From assembly GCA_026989275.1 (NCBI GenBank), contig JALSJQ010000009.1, positions 62,001-126,000 on the forward strand: a DNA stretch of 64,000 bases, given 5' to 3'. Position numbers and translations under genes: made by a program. Numbering within the stretch: position 1 is the stretch's first letter; every line of letters starts with the position of its first letter. The DNA is from Albidovulum sp. GTDB taxonomy: Bacteria; Pseudomonadota; Alphaproteobacteria; Rhodobacterales; Rhodobacteraceae. Shown here in pieces: positions 36,291 to 46,070 of the stretch. The notes below the pieces were generated by a model. The model was not told the origin of the DNA, ran no database searches, and saw nothing but the letters and a program-made list of their open reading frames with translations.

Positions 36291-37304
36291 GACCCTATGC
36301 TTCCCCGACCTGATGCGAACGCGCCGGCCGCGCGCCCGGCCCCGGGCGGCGGGTGCGGCCTTCCCCGCGGTACACCAGCAGCCGGGCAAGGTAAACGCCC
36401 GGGCCGGGGCGCGCCCCGGCTTCGCGACAAGCGAACCCGCGTGGGAAAGAACGCTCGAATGACGGCCGACCGGTCGGGTCAGCGCTTCGGATGCGGCAAC
36501 GGGGGAAGACGCGACAGAGGTGGCAGAAGACACCACGGAAGGGAAAGGCACGGCGCAAGGCCGGAGACGGCAGCGGAGAGAAACGGCGGCGGGAGGATGG
36601 GGCCGCATGCCGTTCCCGTTTCCTCACCGGCCGGAAATGCGGATGGGGCACGTCCTCCCGGAGATATCGCGCCCCGGTTCTCGCCCGGGCCGGAACCGCC
36701 GGCAAGCGCACCGGCCATGCGGAACGAGCGGCAGAATGACGGCGCCCCTGCCGGCGTGGCCGGCAATCCCGCGCAAGGAACCTGGGAAGGTGGCGGACGA
36801 GTCCGCGTGCGAAAGAACGACCGCCCCCGATCGCCCCCTTCTGCCCGTGCGACCGACGGTTCCGCCTCCGTCGATGATCTGCCGCATGCGATTCGCTTCC
36901 TGTGCACGAAAGCGCCTCCTCCCGATCGGCGCAGCCGCCTGCCTCCACCAGCTGCCTCGCCCGCGCGGCCGGCGATCCTGCATGAGGAAAGGAAGAGCGG
37001 CGGAGCGCCCGATAATCCTGCCCATCTGACGCCGCCGATTCTCCCGTCGCCTTGTCGGGTGGCCCCAGTCCGAAATGCCCTCTGCCGGCTCTCCGGCGGC
37101 CGGAGCGGCTCCGCAGGGCATCCCCGCAAGACCGGCGGTGAACGTGAATCGGTCAGAGGAGGAACAGCCTTTCGGAAAGAGCATCCCGGCGCAGGGGCCG
37201 GCGGGGCGGTCCGCGAACGCTTCCGCATCGCCACCGCCCTCGAGCGCGCTCTTGACGCAGACGCCGGATCGACGCAGGCAAGGGACACGAGAGCGGAGGC
37301 ATCC
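36291..37304. other. Long divergent gap without a recognised gene
   Basis: About 1.0 kb between the divergent CLC and FAD-dehydrogenase genes. Several open frames cross it on both strands, but none has family-like motifs, a good start site or normal amino-acid make-up (very high Arg/Pro/Ala/Gly). It holds the promoters of both flanking genes and possibly an unrecognised small RNA. Confidence 0.4.
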
Positions 37305-38738
37305 ATGACCCGACCTGCATCCACGAACGGCATTTCCACGGACCGGCGCGCCGCGGACCGGCAGACGGCGGAAGAGCGCGAACCGGCACTCGCGGCCATC
37401 GCCGCGCTGCTCGGCCCGCGGCTCACGCGCTCCCCGTCCGACCGGGAGATCCATGGCCGGTCCGAAAGCTGGTATCCGCCAATGCCGCCCGATGCCGTCG
37501 CCTATCCCGAGACGAGCGAGGAGGTCTGCCGGATCCTCGAGATCTGCAGCCGCCACCGCCTGCCGGTGATCCCGTGGGGCACCGGCACCTCGCTCGAAGG
37601 GCAGTCGATCGCGCCCGGCGGCGGGCTCTGCCTCGATCTTTCGCGCATGAACCGGGTGGTGGAGATCGATGCCGAGAACATGCTGGCCCGGGTCGAACCC
37701 GGCGTCACCCGCACCCGGCTCAACGAGGAGCTGAGGGCGACAGGGCTGTTCTTCCCGGTCGATCCCGGCGCCGACGCCTCCCTCGGCGGCATGGCCTCCA
37801 CCCGCGCATCCGGCACCACCGCCGTGCGTTACGGCACCATGCGCGACAACGTGAAGGGCCTCGAGGTCGCCCTTGCCGACGGCCGGTTGATCCGCACCGG
37901 CTCCCGCGCCCGCAAGAGCGCCGCCGGCTACGACCTCACCGCCCTTTTCGTCGGTGCCGAAGGCACGCTCGGCATCATCACCGAGCTGACGCTCCAGCTG
38001 CATGGCATTCCCGAGGCGATCTCGGCCGCCGTCGTCAGCTTCCCCGACATGCACGCAGCGGTCGAGGCGGTGATGCTGACGATCCAGAGCGGCATTCCCG
38101 TCGCCCGCATCGAGTTCCTCGACAGCGAGAGCGTGAAGGCCGTCAACGCCCATTCGGGGCTCGCGCTCGAGGAAACCCCGCTTCTTCTTCTCGAATTTCA
38201 CGGCTCGCCCCGCGCCGTGGCCGAGGATGCCGCCCGCTTCGGCGAGATCGCGACCGAGCTTGGCGGGCGCGGCTTCCGCACGGCCGACCGCCCCGAGGAG
38301 CGCAACCGGCTGTGGGATGCGCGCCACAAGGCCTATTACGCCATTCTCGCCTCCCGCCCCGGCGCTCGCGCGATCGTCACCGACATCTGCGTGCCGATCT
38401 CGCGACTGGCCGAGGCGGTGGAGGAGACCCGGCGCGACATCGCCGCAAGCGGCCTTCCCGGCCCGATCCTGGGCCATGTGGGCGACGGCAATTTCCATGC
38501 CATCCTGCTGATCGACCCGAACGACGAGCAGGAGCTGGCCCGGGCCAAGGCACTGGCCCACCGCATGGCCGAACGGGCGCTCGCCCTCGGCGGCACGGTG
38601 ACGGGGGAGCACGGCGTCGGTCTCGGCAAACGCCCCTTCATGAGCCTCGAGCATGGCGAGGCCTGGCAGCTCATGGGCACGCTCAAGACCGCGCTCGACC
38701 CGGCAGGCATCCTCAACCCAGGCAAGCTCGTGCCCTGA
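37305..38738 (+). CDS. FAD-linked 2-hydroxyacid dehydrogenase (D-lactate/glycolate oxidase GlcD-like)
   Basis: 477-residue flavoenzyme of the VAO fold. The FAD-binding half has PVIPWGTGTSLEGQSIAPGG, DPGADASLGGMASTRASGT and AGYDLTALFVGAEGTLGIIT. The C-terminal half has GHVGDGNFHAIL (metal and substrate site), GEHGVGLGK and the end ALDPAGILNPGKLVP. It oxidises a D-2-hydroxyacid such as D-lactate or glycolate; no [4Fe-4S] domain is fused. A link with phosphoglycolate salvage (gph) is possible but not shown. A second family member lies at the right edge on the other strand. Confidence 0.88.
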   Translation: MTRPASTNGISTDRRAADRQTAEEREPALAAIAALLGPRLTRSPSDREIHGRSESWYPPMPPDAVAYPETSEEVCRILEICSRHRLPVIPWGTGTSLEGQSIAPGGGLCLDLSRMNRVVEIDAENMLARVEPGVTRTRLNEELRATGLFFPVDPGADASLGGMASTRASGTTAVRYGTMRDNVKGLEVALADGRLIRTGSRARKSAAGYDLTALFVGAEGTLGIITELTLQLHGIPEAISAAVVSFPDMHAAVEAVMLTIQSGIPVARIEFLDSESVKAVNAHSGLALEETPLLLLEFHGSPRAVAEDAARFGEIATELGGRGFRTADRPEERNRLWDARHKAYYAILASRPGARAIVTDICVPISRLAEAVEETRRDIAASGLPGPILGHVGDGNFHAILLIDPNDEQELARAKALAHRMAERALALGGTVTGEHGVGLGKRPFMSLEHGEAWQLMGTLKTALDPAGILNPGKLVP

Positions 38739-38765
38739 AACGCGTGCGCTTGAACCGCATGCGTT
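38739..38765 (+). terminator. Hairpin directly after the FAD-dehydrogenase stop
   Basis: AACGCGTGCG (38739-38748) pairs with CGCATGCGTT (38756-38765), 10 bp with one G-T pair and a 7-nt loop, beginning at the base after the TGA. No real T-tract follows, so termination is only suggested. Confidence 0.4.
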
Positions 38766-39552
38766 GCGCCCGCACATGCCGGTCGAGGAAGGCGCGGCAG
38801 GCCCGATCAATGCGAGGCGCAGCAAGGCACGCTCCCATCGCACCCTTGTCGCACCCTCGCTCTCAACGCCCCTAACGCCCCTATAACACCCCCATCTCGC
38901 CCACCGCCTGTCGCGTCACCGGCCACCCTTCCATCGGGCCCATCATTGCCGACCACCCGTGCCGACCGCCCTCGCCGAACCGGACGGCAGATGCCCGCCC
39001 GACGGACGCAGCGGCCCGATCGGCAGCACCCGGACCCGTCCGGCGGGCGCAGGCGGATAGAGACGGGTGCAACGACCCGATCCACCCTTGCCGCCCTTGC
39101 CGACACCCGGAGCGCCGACCACACGAGAACCCGACCGCCCGCGAGGCTCGCGCCGTTCGCGACTCGCACCACTACCGGTGTGCGAGTAGCCGTGTGCGAC
39201 TTGCACCACTACCATCGCCGACCGCACAAACGGCCAATCTGTCAGCCGCAATCTTCCGGCCGGCAAGCGGATCGCGCCTCGGGCTGTCGAGCCGTCGCGG
39301 CTTTCGGCACCCGACTTGCGCGTGTTCACGGGCCTGGGCGGCGCGCGATCATCCCCTCATCGGTTTTCGTCTCTCTCACACCTCCCTTCTTCATTGCTCC
39401 TTTTCGTGATCCGACATGCCATGCCCCCTGATCCGGCACGGGTTGGCGCACCGCACCCGGCAAGGCACCGTCGCCCGCGAAAGCGAATCGGCCCTTCCAG
39501 ACTGACACCGGGGCGTTAACGCTTCGTGAAGCGCCGGTCCGTTTTCCGGGAT
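38766..39552. other. Gene-free stretch with several small repeats
   Basis: About 790 bp between the FAD dehydrogenase and recN without a convincing gene. Visible structure: AACGCCCCT twice plus AACACCCCC (38865-38893); a hairpin with direct repeats at 39159-39213; and a palindrome GCGTTAACGC (39513-39522) abutting CGCTTC-gt-GAAGCG (39520-39533). Open frames across it are Pro/Arg/Ala-rich and unlike the neighbouring proteins. Confidence 0.45.
39159..39213. repeat. Stem-loop combined with an 18-bp direct repeat
   Basis: GCGACTCGCACCACTACC (39159-39176) recurs with one change at 39196-39213. Between them, ACTCGCAC (39162-39169) and GTGCGAGT (39180-39187) form an 8-bp stem with a 10-nt loop. Two near-identical blocks 37 bp apart around a stem suggest a small RNA element or binding site. 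Confidence 0.5.
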
Positions 39553-41205
39553 TCACCCTTCGAGAAGGGCTCGGGCGGCGGCGCGCGCCTGGTCGGTGAC
39601 GGTCTCGCCGGCCATCATCCGGGCGATTTCCTCGACCCGTTCATCCGCGTCGAGTTGCGTGACGGTGATGCGCGTGCGCCCCGCCGCCGTTTCCTTCATC
39701 ACCCGCCAATGCCGGTCGGCCCGGGCGGCGACCTGGGGCGAATGGGTCACCACCAGCACCTGCCCCTGCCGGGCAAGCGCTGCCAGGCGCCGGCCGACCG
39801 CATCGGCCGTGGCCCCGCCGACACCGCGGTCGATCTCGTCGAAGATCATCGTCGGCTGGGCCTCGCCCCGCCCGGCGAGCACCACCTTCAGCGCCAGCAG
39901 GAAGCGCGACAACTCGCCCCCCGAAGCGATGCGATCGATCGGCCCCCAGGGCGCGCCCGGGTTGGTCCGCACCTCGAAGACCGCCCGTTCCAGCCCCTCG
40001 GGGCCGGCTTCGACCGCATGAAGGGCGGTGCGAAAGCGGGCCGCGCCGAGCCGCAGCGCCGGCAGCTCGGCCGTCACCTCCCGGTCGAGCGCCCCGGCCG
40101 CCTCGCGCCGCAGCCGCGAAAGCTCCGCCGCCGCCGCTTCGAAGGCCCGTCTCGCGCCGGCCTCTTCCTCCTCGAGCGCGGCAAGGCGGGCGTCGCCCGC
40201 CTCCACGGCATCGAGCCGCGCCCGCAGCGACTGCGCCAATGCCGGCAACTCGTCGGCCGGCACCTTGTGCTTGCGTGCAAGATCCCTCAGCGCGAAAAGC
40301 CGCTCCTCGACCGTCTCGAGCCTCTCCGGGTCGAAGGAGATGTCCTCGAGAAGCGCGGCGATCTCGGCCGCCCCGTCGGCCAGGTGATCATAGGCATGAC
40401 CGAGATGCGCGATCGCCGCGTCGGCCCGCTCCCCGAGATCGGACGCGGCGGCCTCGAGCGCACGCAGCGCATCGGCGAGGTGCCCTTCGGCGCCCTCGTC
40501 ACCGAGCAGCGCCAGCACACGCGCCACCTCCTCGCGCCGTCGCGCCCCGGCCCGCATCAGCCGCCGCTGTTCGACGAGGCGTTCCTCCTCCCCCTCCTCC
40601 GGGGCGAAGGCCTCGAGCTCGGCCACGGCATGGGCCAGCCAGTCGGCTTCGGCCCGGGCCGCCTCGAGCGCTTCCCGTGCCTCGCTCAGAGAGCGCCGCG
40701 CCCGTTGCCATTCGTTCCAGGCGGCCCGCGTGGCGGCCAGGGCCGGCGTGGCATCGGCAAAGCGGTCGAGCAGGGCGCGATGCCGCCGCGGGTCGAGCAG
40801 GCCGCGATCGTCATGCTGGCCGTGCAGTTCGACCAGACGGGCCGCGAGCGCGCGCAGGCTCTCGCCCGAGACCCGCCGGTCGTTGATCCAGCCCTGCTTG
40901 CGGCCGTCGGGCCGGGCGCGGCGGCGGATGACGAGTTCGTCGCCGGCCGCGATCCCGAGTTCCTCGAGCAGTTCATGGGCCGCATGGTCGTCCGGCAGCG
41001 CGAACACTGCCTCCACCTCGCCGGCCGCAGCGCCTTCGCGCACCATGTCGGCCTTGCCCCGCCAGCCGAGGACGAAACCGAGCGCGCCGAGCAGCACCGA
41101 CTTGCCGGCTCCCGTCTCCCCCGTCAGCACGCCGAGGCCGGGGCCGAATTCGAGATCGGCCCGCTCGATCAGAAGAAGGTCGCGAATATGCAGCTCGAGG
41201 AGCAT
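39553..41205 (-). CDS. recN: DNA repair protein RecN
   Basis: SMC-like ATPase in double-strand break repair, about 550 residues. Walker A GVLTGETGAGKSVLLGAL near residues 25-42, a long central coiled coil, signature SGGELSRFLLALK, Walker B PTMIFDEIDRGVGG and VVTHSPQVAA are all visible. The ATG at 41205 gives the canonical start MLLELHIRDLLLIE; an ATG at 41229 overlapping the bamD stop is also possible. It follows bamD by 14 bp. Confidence 0.94.
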   Translation of the reverse strand: MLLELHIRDLLLIERADLEFGPGLGVLTGETGAGKSVLLGALGFVLGWRGKADMVREGAAAGEVEAVFALPDDHAAHELLEELGIAAGDELVIRRRARPDGRKQGWINDRRVSGESLRALAARLVELHGQHDDRGLLDPRRHRALLDRFADATPALAATRAAWNEWQRARRSLSEAREALEAARAEADWLAHAVAELEAFAPEEGEEERLVEQRRLMRAGARRREEVARVLALLGDEGAEGHLADALRALEAAASDLGERADAAIAHLGHAYDHLADGAAEIAALLEDISFDPERLETVEERLFALRDLARKHKVPADELPALAQSLRARLDAVEAGDARLAALEEEEAGARRAFEAAAAELSRLRREAAGALDREVTAELPALRLGAARFRTALHAVEAGPEGLERAVFEVRTNPGAPWGPIDRIASGGELSRFLLALKVVLAGRGEAQPTMIFDEIDRGVGGATADAVGRRLAALARQGQVLVVTHSPQVAARADRHWRVMKETAAGRTRITVTQLDADERVEEIARMMAGETVTDQARAAARALLEG

Positions 41206-41219
41206 GGCGCGCCGCCGGC

Positions 41220-42053
41220 TCAGAGCCATTCGCCCCGGATGACGCGCCGCCAGACCGTCCTGAGCCAGCCCCCGGCCTTCGGAGCAGGCTCGAGGCCGCG
41301 CTTCTCGAGCAGCCGGTAGGCATCGGCATACCAGTCGGTGGCCCGGTAATTATGGGCGAGGATGGCGGCCGCGGTGCGGGCCTCGTCCTCGAGACCGAGC
41401 GAGAGATAGGCCTCGACGAGACGATAGAGCGCTTCCGGGGTCTGGGTCGAGGTCGGGTAGTCCTCGACCACCACGCGGAAGCGGTTGATGGCGGCGGGGT
41501 AGAAGCCGCGCTTGAGATAGTAGCGCCCGACCTCCATCTCCTTCGCCGCCAGATTGTCGAGCACGAAATCGAGCTTGAGCCGCGCCGAGCGGGCATAATC
41601 GCTGTCGGGATAGCGGTTGATGACCTCGCGCAGCGCCTCGAGAGCGTCGAGCATGGCGCCACGGTCGCGGCCGACGCGGGCGATCTGGTCATACCAGGTC
41701 AGGGCGATGAGATATTGCGCCCACGGCGCATCGGCACTGGCCGGGTAGAAGGCGATGAAACGTTCGGCCGCCGCACGCGCCTCCTCGTATTTCTTCGCCT
41801 TGTAGAGGGCCTCGGCGTTGCGGATCAGTGCCTTCTCGGCATAGCGCGAATAGGGGTAGAGCCGCTCGACCTCGCCATAGAGCCTAGCGGCCTCCTCCTC
41901 CTTGCCGGCCTGCATCAGCGCCTCGGCCCGGGCATAGATCTCCTCGGGGGGAAGCCGATCGAGGGGAACCTCCTCCGTGCCGCTGGAACAGGCCACGAGG
42001 CCAAGAAGGACGACTCCGTATAGTGCCGCACGCATGATCGCCCTGACCGTCAT
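41220..42053 (-). CDS. bamD: Outer-membrane assembly lipoprotein BamD
   Basis: 277 residues. A lipoprotein signal ends LLGLVACSSG (lipobox with Cys about residue 22). TPR repeats follow: PEEIYARAEALMQAGKEEEAARLYGEVERLYPYSRYAEKA, split here as a typical first repeat, and FIAFYPASADAPWAQYLIALTWYD with the DQIARVGRD segment typical of BamD. It is part of the BAM machine that folds outer-membrane proteins. The ATG at 42053 has a GGGGATGACGAG leader. lpxC lies 484 bp upstream and recN follows. Confidence 0.94.
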   Translation of the reverse strand: MTVRAIMRAALYGVVLLGLVACSSGTEEVPLDRLPPEEIYARAEALMQAGKEEEAARLYGEVERLYPYSRYAEKALIRNAEALYKAKKYEEARAAAERFIAFYPASADAPWAQYLIALTWYDQIARVGRDRGAMLDALEALREVINRYPDSDYARSARLKLDFVLDNLAAKEMEVGRYYLKRGFYPAAINRFRVVVEDYPTSTQTPEALYRLVEAYLSLGLEDEARTAAAILAHNYRATDWYADAYRLLEKRGLEPAPKAGGWLRTVWRRVIRGEWL

Positions 42054-42537
42054 CTCGTCATCCCCGTTCCGTTCCGGCCTCGAGAGCCCTCGAATCCCTA
42101 ACACAGCTTTTCGGCCGGTGAAAAGCGCCGTGACGCCTCGGGCGGGGGAACCACACATCGGGCAAATCGCGCAGGGGGCGCCCCGTCGCCGCGCGATCGG
42201 CAGCACACCGGACCCGGCCACGAGCGCGGCAAGCGGGGCGGATGGTTTCTCCCTTGTCCGCGGGGCTTCCGACCCGGCTTGCCGGACGCGGCGATCCTGC
42301 GCGACGGGCGGCGGCGCCGCGGGCGTTGCCACTTCCTGCCCGAAGCGGACAGAAGCGAACGGAAGGCGGCCCCGTCGAAGGGCGCGCGTCCTTTTCGGGA
42401 CACGTCGGAACACCGCAGCCGATCGGCCCGGCCGGGAAGGCCGGCGCGACCCGCGGGCATGAAGGAGCCCTCCCGACAAGGGGCCGGCATCGGCGGGGAA
42501 GGGCGGTGCTCCGCCGCACGATGCCGCTTCGGGCCGC
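42054..42537 (-). other. Gap between lpxC and bamD
   Basis: 484 bp without a supported gene. It must hold the bamD promoter and the end of lpxC transcription, but I could not point to a specific element. Frames in this stretch are composition artefacts. Confidence 0.4.
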
Positions 42538-43461
42538 TCAGCCGGCGAGGCGGGCCGCGTTCGCCCCGACGGGACCGGGCATCCAGCAGGCATCACCCGG
42601 CATGGCCGGACGACGGCGGTAGCTCGCCGGGTCGGCGAAGAGCCGACGCAGAAGGGCGTTGGTGACGGCGTGGCCGGCGCGGCGCGCGAGGTAGCGGCCG
42701 CGGATCGGGGCGCCGGCCAGCGCGAGATCACCCAGGGCGTCGAGCATCTTGTGGCGGACGTATTCGTCGGTATGGCGCAGCCCTTCCTCGTTGAGGACAC
42801 GCGCCCCATCGACGACGATCGCGTTCTCGAGCGAGCCGCCAAGGGCGAGACCGTTGGCCTTCATCACCTCGACATCGGCCAGACGGCAGAAGGTGCGACT
42901 GTCGGCAAGCTCGTCGCAGAAGGCGCCGTTGGCAAGGCGCAGGCGCTTCTGCTGCCGTCCGATGGCCGGTTCATCGAAGGCAATGACATAATCAATCTCG
43001 AAGGCGGCGGCCGGCTCGAGCCGGGCCAGCGCCTCGCCCCGGCGCACCGCGACCGGCGCCGTTATCTCGATCACCTCGAGCGGCGCACCTAGCGGGGCGA
43101 CTCCGGCTTCGAGAAGGGCGTCGACGAAGGGGGCGGCGCTGCCGTCGAGAATCGGTACTTCGGGCCCGTCGATCTCGATCAGCGCATTGTGAATGCCGAC
43201 GCCGGCCAGCGCGGCCATCAGGTGTTCCACGGTCGAGACCACCGCCCCGCCTTGGCCGGTGCCGATGGTGGTGTTGAGCCGCGTGTCGACGACATGGGAC
43301 CAGAGCGCCGGAATGCGGTTCGCCCCGGCAGGCAGATCGACCCGCCGGAAGACGATGCCGTGATCGGCCGGCGCGGGCAGGATCCGCAGCCGGGTGTGCA
43401 CACCGCGATGGAGGCCCACACCTTCGAGCATCACCGCCCTGGCAAGCGTCGCCTGTTGCAT
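42538..43461 (-). CDS. lpxC: UDP-3-O-acyl-N-acetylglucosamine deacetylase
   Basis: Zinc amidase for the committed step of lipid A synthesis, so the organism makes lipopolysaccharide. 307 residues. Motifs are GVGLHRGVHT, STVEHLMAALAGVGI (His79-type zinc ligand), ILDGSAAPFV, DSRTFCRLADVE, and DEYVRHKMLDALGDLAL with the C-terminal zinc and catalytic residues, then GHAVTNALL. Located between ftsZ and bamD as in many alphaproteobacteria. Confidence 0.95.
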   Translation of the reverse strand: MQQATLARAVMLEGVGLHRGVHTRLRILPAPADHGIVFRRVDLPAGANRIPALWSHVVDTRLNTTIGTGQGGAVVSTVEHLMAALAGVGIHNALIEIDGPEVPILDGSAAPFVDALLEAGVAPLGAPLEVIEITAPVAVRRGEALARLEPAAAFEIDYVIAFDEPAIGRQQKRLRLANGAFCDELADSRTFCRLADVEVMKANGLALGGSLENAIVVDGARVLNEEGLRHTDEYVRHKMLDALGDLALAGAPIRGRYLARRAGHAVTNALLRRLFADPASYRRRPAMPGDACWMPGPVGANAARLAG

Positions 43462-44130
43462 CCTCGTTCCTTCCCTTCATCCGCATCGCCGGACCGGGAG
43501 CGCGTTCCGCCTCCTGCGCCCTCCTGCCTGCGCCCTGCGCCTTCGTCCCCGTGCTCGCAGCGCCTCGACGGCCCCGACCGGATCCGGCACCCGCCGCATG
43601 GTCGCGAATGGCCCGGCCGTTCCGCGCCGCATCGCCGACGCCTCCGCACAGGGCCACACGAGCGCCGGTCCCGCGGGATCCCGGCTTTCCCCGAACAGCC
43701 GAGCCACCTTCGCTTCGACCCCGTTCACTCCGGCCCCGGATCGCCGCCCCGGCAGCCTGCGACGCCCGGTGGCGACCCGCCGGTGGCGCCAGCAGCATCC
43801 GCCGGCGTCCGGTGGCAGCCTCGTTGCGGCGCCCGCGATATTGCCACGGGCATGAACATTGCGGCACCGATGCCGCCGCGGCTCCGCCTCCAGCCTCTGC
43901 CCCTTCAGTCTCCCTCCGGGCTCCTTCTCCCTCCGGGCTCCTTTCGGATCAGGCCCTGCCCCCGGCGCCAGCGCCCGTTCCCGGTCATGCCGGTCGCCTA
44001 TCGGGCTAAGGGGGAAGGCCGGAGAGCTCAATTCACAGATTCCTACGGTCTGCAACAGAGGCGCACCCATCGGCATGAAATCGCCCAGGACAGGGAGAGA
44101 TGCGGCGAAAGAGCGGGAAACGGGGCGACG
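43462..44130 (-). other. Gap between ftsZ and lpxC with a 17-bp tandem repeat
   Basis: About 670 bp without a supported gene. It contains a 17-bp tandem repeat, CCCTCCGGGCTCCTTCT at 43912-43928 and an almost identical copy at 43929-43945. The lpxC promoter must lie here; no exact site is assigned. Confidence 0.45.
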
Positions 44131-44164
44131 AAAAGAACAGGAGCGGCCCGGCCGGGCCGCTCCT
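44131..44164 (-). terminator. Intrinsic terminator of ftsZ
   Basis: Positions 44139-44164 form an almost perfect 26-bp palindrome (AGGAGCGGCCC arm and its complement). On the minus strand it is followed by GTTCTTTT. It lies about 30 bp after the ftsZ stop. Confidence 0.8.
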
Positions 44165-44194
44165 TTGCGGGGCGTCTCTTGTGCTCTGAACCGG

Positions 44195-45748
44195 TCAGTT
44201 GGCCTGACGGCGGAGGAAGGCCGGGATCTCCACGTCGTCGCGCTCGGCACCCTCGGCCGGCTCGTCATTTCCGGGAGTGGTGCGGCGCGGCGCGGGACGG
44301 GCGGCATGGCCATGTCCGGTCATGCGGGTGATGAGCGAACCGATGCCGCCGCCGAAACGCGAACCGCCTTCGCGGGCGGGCGGCTCGGCCGGACGGGCGG
44401 CGACGCCGCGCTTGCCGGTGATCTCCTGAAGCTTGCGCACCGCTTCGGGCCGGGGCTGGCCGGCACGCGGGCGGCTCGGCGGCACGAAGCTCTCGAGTTC
44501 GGGCTCGGCCGGCGCAGGGGCTTCCTCCTCGGCCAGAACGGCGGACAGCTCCTCCTCGAAGGCGTCGTCCTCGGCGAGCGCCGCTGCCGGCTCCTCGAAG
44601 AGCGGCGGCTGGGTCGGCTCGGGGGCGGCCTCGACCGTCTCGGTTGCCGCGATGTCGGAGCCGGCCGGCGCTCCGGTCGCCGGTTCCGCTGCCGGTTCCG
44701 CCTCCGGGGCCGTCGTGGCCGCCGGCGCCGCCGCAGCCACCGACGGCCGCAGATCGGCCGGGGCGCGGCGCTCGGAAGCGTCGATGCCGGTCGCGACGAC
44801 CGAAACCCGCATCACCCCCTCCATCTCCGGGTCGAGCGTCGAACCGACGATGATGTTGGCGTCGGGATCGACCTTCTCGCGAATGAGGTTAGCGGCCTCG
44901 TCGAGTTCGAACAGGGTCAGATCGGCCCCGCCCGAGATGTTGATCAGCACGCCACGGGCCCCTTCGAGGGAAATCTCGTCGAGCAGCGGGTTGGCGATGG
45001 CCTTGGCGGCGGCCTCGCGCGCCCGGCTCTCGCCGCTGGCCTCGCCGGTGCCCATCATCGCCTTGCCCATCTCGTCCATCACCGCACGGACATCGGCGAA
45101 GTCGAGATTGATCAGGCCGGGGCGGACCATGAGGTCGGTGATACCCTTCACCCCCTGGTAGAGCACGTCGTCGGCCATGGCGAAGGCTTCGGTGAAGGTG
45201 GTGTTCTCGGTCGCGAGGCGGAAGAGATTCTGGTTGGGAATGATGATGAGCGTATCGACGACGCCCTGAAGCTCCTCGATCCCCTCCTCGGCCTGGCGCA
45301 TGCGGCGGAAGCCTTCGAACTGGAACGGCTTGGTGACGACGCCGACCGTCAGGATGCCGAGCTCGCGCGCGGCCCGGGCGATGATCGGCGCGGCGCCGGT
45401 GCCGGTGCCGCCGCCCATGCCCGCGGTGAGGAAGCACATGTGCGCCCCTTCGAGATGGGCGACGATCTCCTCGAGCGCTTCCTCGGCCGCCCGGGCCCCG
45501 ACATCGGGCCGGGCGCCGGCGCCGAGCCCCTCGGTCAGCTGGCGGCCGAGCTGGATCCTGTTGGGTGCCCGGGACTGGGCCAGGGCCTGGGCGTCGGTAT
45601 TGGCGACGATGAACTCGACCCCCTGCAGCCCCTTGTCGATCATGTTGTTGACCGCATTGCCGCCGGCGCCGCCGATGCCGAAGACGGCAAGGCGCGGCTT
45701 GAGTTCCTGCTGTTCCTGTTCGGGAAAGGAGATGGTGGTAAGTGCCAT
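44195..45748 (-). CDS. ftsZ: Cell division protein FtsZ
   Basis: Tubulin-like GTPase that forms the division ring. 517 residues. The GTPase core has [28 protein letters not shown] and an [11 protein letters not shown] block, residues 1-320. A long acidic, Ala/Pro/Glu-rich linker (about 325-495) precedes the conserved C-terminal peptide [14 protein letters not shown], which binds FtsA and other partners. The linker length is in the range of Rhodobacterales FtsZ. It is separated from ftsA by 322 bp, where its promoters probably lie. Confidence 0.97.
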   Translation of the reverse strand: MALTTISFPEQEQQELKPRLAVFGIGGAGGNAVNNMIDKGLQGVEFIVANTDAQALAQSRAPNRIQLGRQLTEGLGAGARPDVGARAAEEALEEIVAHLEGAHMCFLTAGMGGGTGTGAAPIIARAARELGILTVGVVTKPFQFEGFRRMRQAEEGIEELQGVVDTLIIIPNQNLFRLATENTTFTEAFAMADDVLYQGVKGITDLMVRPGLINLDFADVRAVMDEMGKAMMGTGEASGESRAREAAAKAIANPLLDEISLEGARGVLINISGGADLTLFELDEAANLIREKVDPDANIIVGSTLDPEMEGVMRVSVVATGIDASERRAPADLRPSVAAAAPAATTAPEAEPAAEPATGAPAGSDIAATETVEAAPEPTQPPLFEEPAAALAEDDAFEEELSAVLAEEEAPAPAEPELESFVPPSRPRAGQPRPEAVRKLQEITGKRGVAARPAEPPAREGGSRFGGGIGSLITRMTGHGHAARPAPRRTTPGNDEPAEGAERDDVEIPAFLRRQAN

Positions 45749-46070
45749 GGTTTCGTCCGCCTGTTCTGCCTCAGATGGTCATGCCGACCGGTTCACTCTG
45801 CGCTTTTCCTGCCGCGTTCCGGGGCCGCCACAGCCCCCGACTCCGCCACCGGCACCTTGCGGGAAGGTGTGAATCATGAATGAGGGAACTGCTCGACACC
45901 CTCTGCCTCATGTTTCCGGGCGGCGCTTCGGCGCGCCCGCCACTTCCCGGCTCTTTGCGGCCCTGACGAAGCGTTTTCCTGATGGTAGCGCACCGATTCG
46001 CTCCCGTCACCCCATTTTTTCACCGTCGGCGGTCGCGGGCGCAGCCCTGCCTCCCTGCCCGGCCAGAGCG
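45749..46070 (-). promoter_or_regulatory. ftsA-ftsZ intergenic region
   Basis: 322 bp between ftsA stop and ftsZ ATG. Many alphaproteobacteria drive ftsZ from promoters here, often controlled by CtrA. No TTAA-N7-TTAA site was evident to me. The stretch holds no gene. Confidence 0.35.

Noticed and set aside
34584-38738. A single long plus-strand frame that would join the CLC complement to the FAD dehydrogenase
   Set aside because: Only the last 477 codons are protein-like; the rest is antisense to the CLC gene or crosses the gene-free gap.
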